This document shows positions 63,768 through 64,000 of a DNA stretch of 64,000 bases, one piece after another; position 1 is the stretch's first letter; each line of letters opens with the position of its first letter. The notes under the pieces are model-generated. The model saw only the letters and a program-made list of their open reading frames with translations. It did no database searches and was not told the origin of the DNA. A program made the position numbers and the translations under genes. Source of the DNA: Leucobacter luti (GTDB lineage Bacteria; Actinomycetota; Actinomycetes; Actinomycetales; Microbacteriaceae). The DNA lies in the NCBI RefSeq assembly GCF_019464495.1, contig NZ_CP080492.1, positions 868,001 to 932,000 on the forward strand. The letters are read 5' to 3'.

Positions 63768-63915
63768 CCACTCACTCCTTCACTCGATTGGCGGGTGCCC
63801 CCGCAAAGAATCACGCTCCGCTCACGCGAAGTCCGTTCCTCAAGGGTATCGCAATCAAGCGCGCGGGCACTGCTGCGCGTTAGGCTGAGCTGCACAGCAG
63901 GAGAACGGAGTCATC

Positions 63916-64000
63916 GTGGCGATCGGAAAGTACATCACCAACCCCGGAGTACTGGGTGCGGCCGTCGGCGCCGTGGGCACTGCGCGCCGGGCAGGAAGCA
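63916..64000 (+). CDS. hypothetical protein, N-terminus only (cut by window edge)
   Basis: A GTG at 63916 with GGAG six bases upstream opens a frame to the window end, giving 28 codons (MAIGKYITNPGVLGAAVGAV...). It is divergent from the 80-residue membrane protein gene. Too little remains to identify a family; the Gly/Ala-rich stretch could be a short hydrophobic region. Confidence 0.5.
   Translation, partial: MAIGKYITNPGVLGAAVGAVGTARRAGS

Overview
This is a chromosomal window from a high-GC actinobacterium, most probably a Microbacteriaceae member close to Leucobacter. The family call is an inference. It rests on GC-rich codon usage, many GTG starts, actinobacterial-type SOS and DtxR boxes, and gene order. 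The run hflX-dapF-miaA-miaB-recX-recA-DUF3046-clgR-cinA-pgsA-ftsK-RNase J-dapA-folA-thyA-dapB-M16 peptidase-pnp matches, in order, the block known in Mycobacterium tuberculosis as Rv2725c-Rv2783c.

Layout. 1-21762 is the conserved core: tRNA modification (miaA, miaB), recombination (recA, recX under an SOS box), a ClgR-type regulator, pgsA, ftsK, a cell-wall group (FemAB-like, MurJ, FemAB-like), RNase J and dapA. A PadR/HAAS-membrane-protein pair sits on the other strand at 3377-4770. 21831-33948 is a metabolic island inserted between dapA and folA. It encodes an SDR, two aldehyde dehydrogenases, an iron alcohol dehydrogenase, a 3-hydroxyisobutyrate-dehydrogenase-like enzyme, an enolase-superfamily dehydratase, a homologue of formaldehyde-activating enzyme (Fae), a complete quaternary-amine-type ABC importer and a divergent IclR regulator. 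This is the best candidate here for an undescribed pathway. 33951-44537 returns to the core (folA, thyA, TPR protein, dapB, M16 peptidase, NYN protein, pnp), interrupted by a GGDEF protein and an APC permease. 44818-48676 holds the efeUOB iron uptake operon with a strong DtxR/IdeR box. 48838-63767 carries serA and ilvC-ilvN-ilvB-ilvD. Between them lie small membrane proteins, an HrpB helicase, a lower-GC cassette of three exported proteins (55534-57122) and an AlkD-like repair protein.

Four genes are broken by net -1 frameshifts: the iron ADH, dapB (one clear, one probable site), efeB (two sites) and hrpB. Five of the six sites lie in runs of four or more G/C. In each gene the lost frame continues as recognisable family sequence, and in the ADH and dapB the restored stop overlaps the next start codon. 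Such clustering in otherwise intact, partly essential genes suggests homopolymer errors in the assembly more than genuine decay, but the sequence alone cannot decide.

Three short tandem repeats are present: a degenerate 21-bp array after recX (about 7494-7794), a 24-bp coding minisatellite plus an alanine tract inside recX, and a 19-bp triple repeat before the ilvC terminator. I saw no rRNA, tRNA, CRISPR array, transposase, integrase or replication origin.
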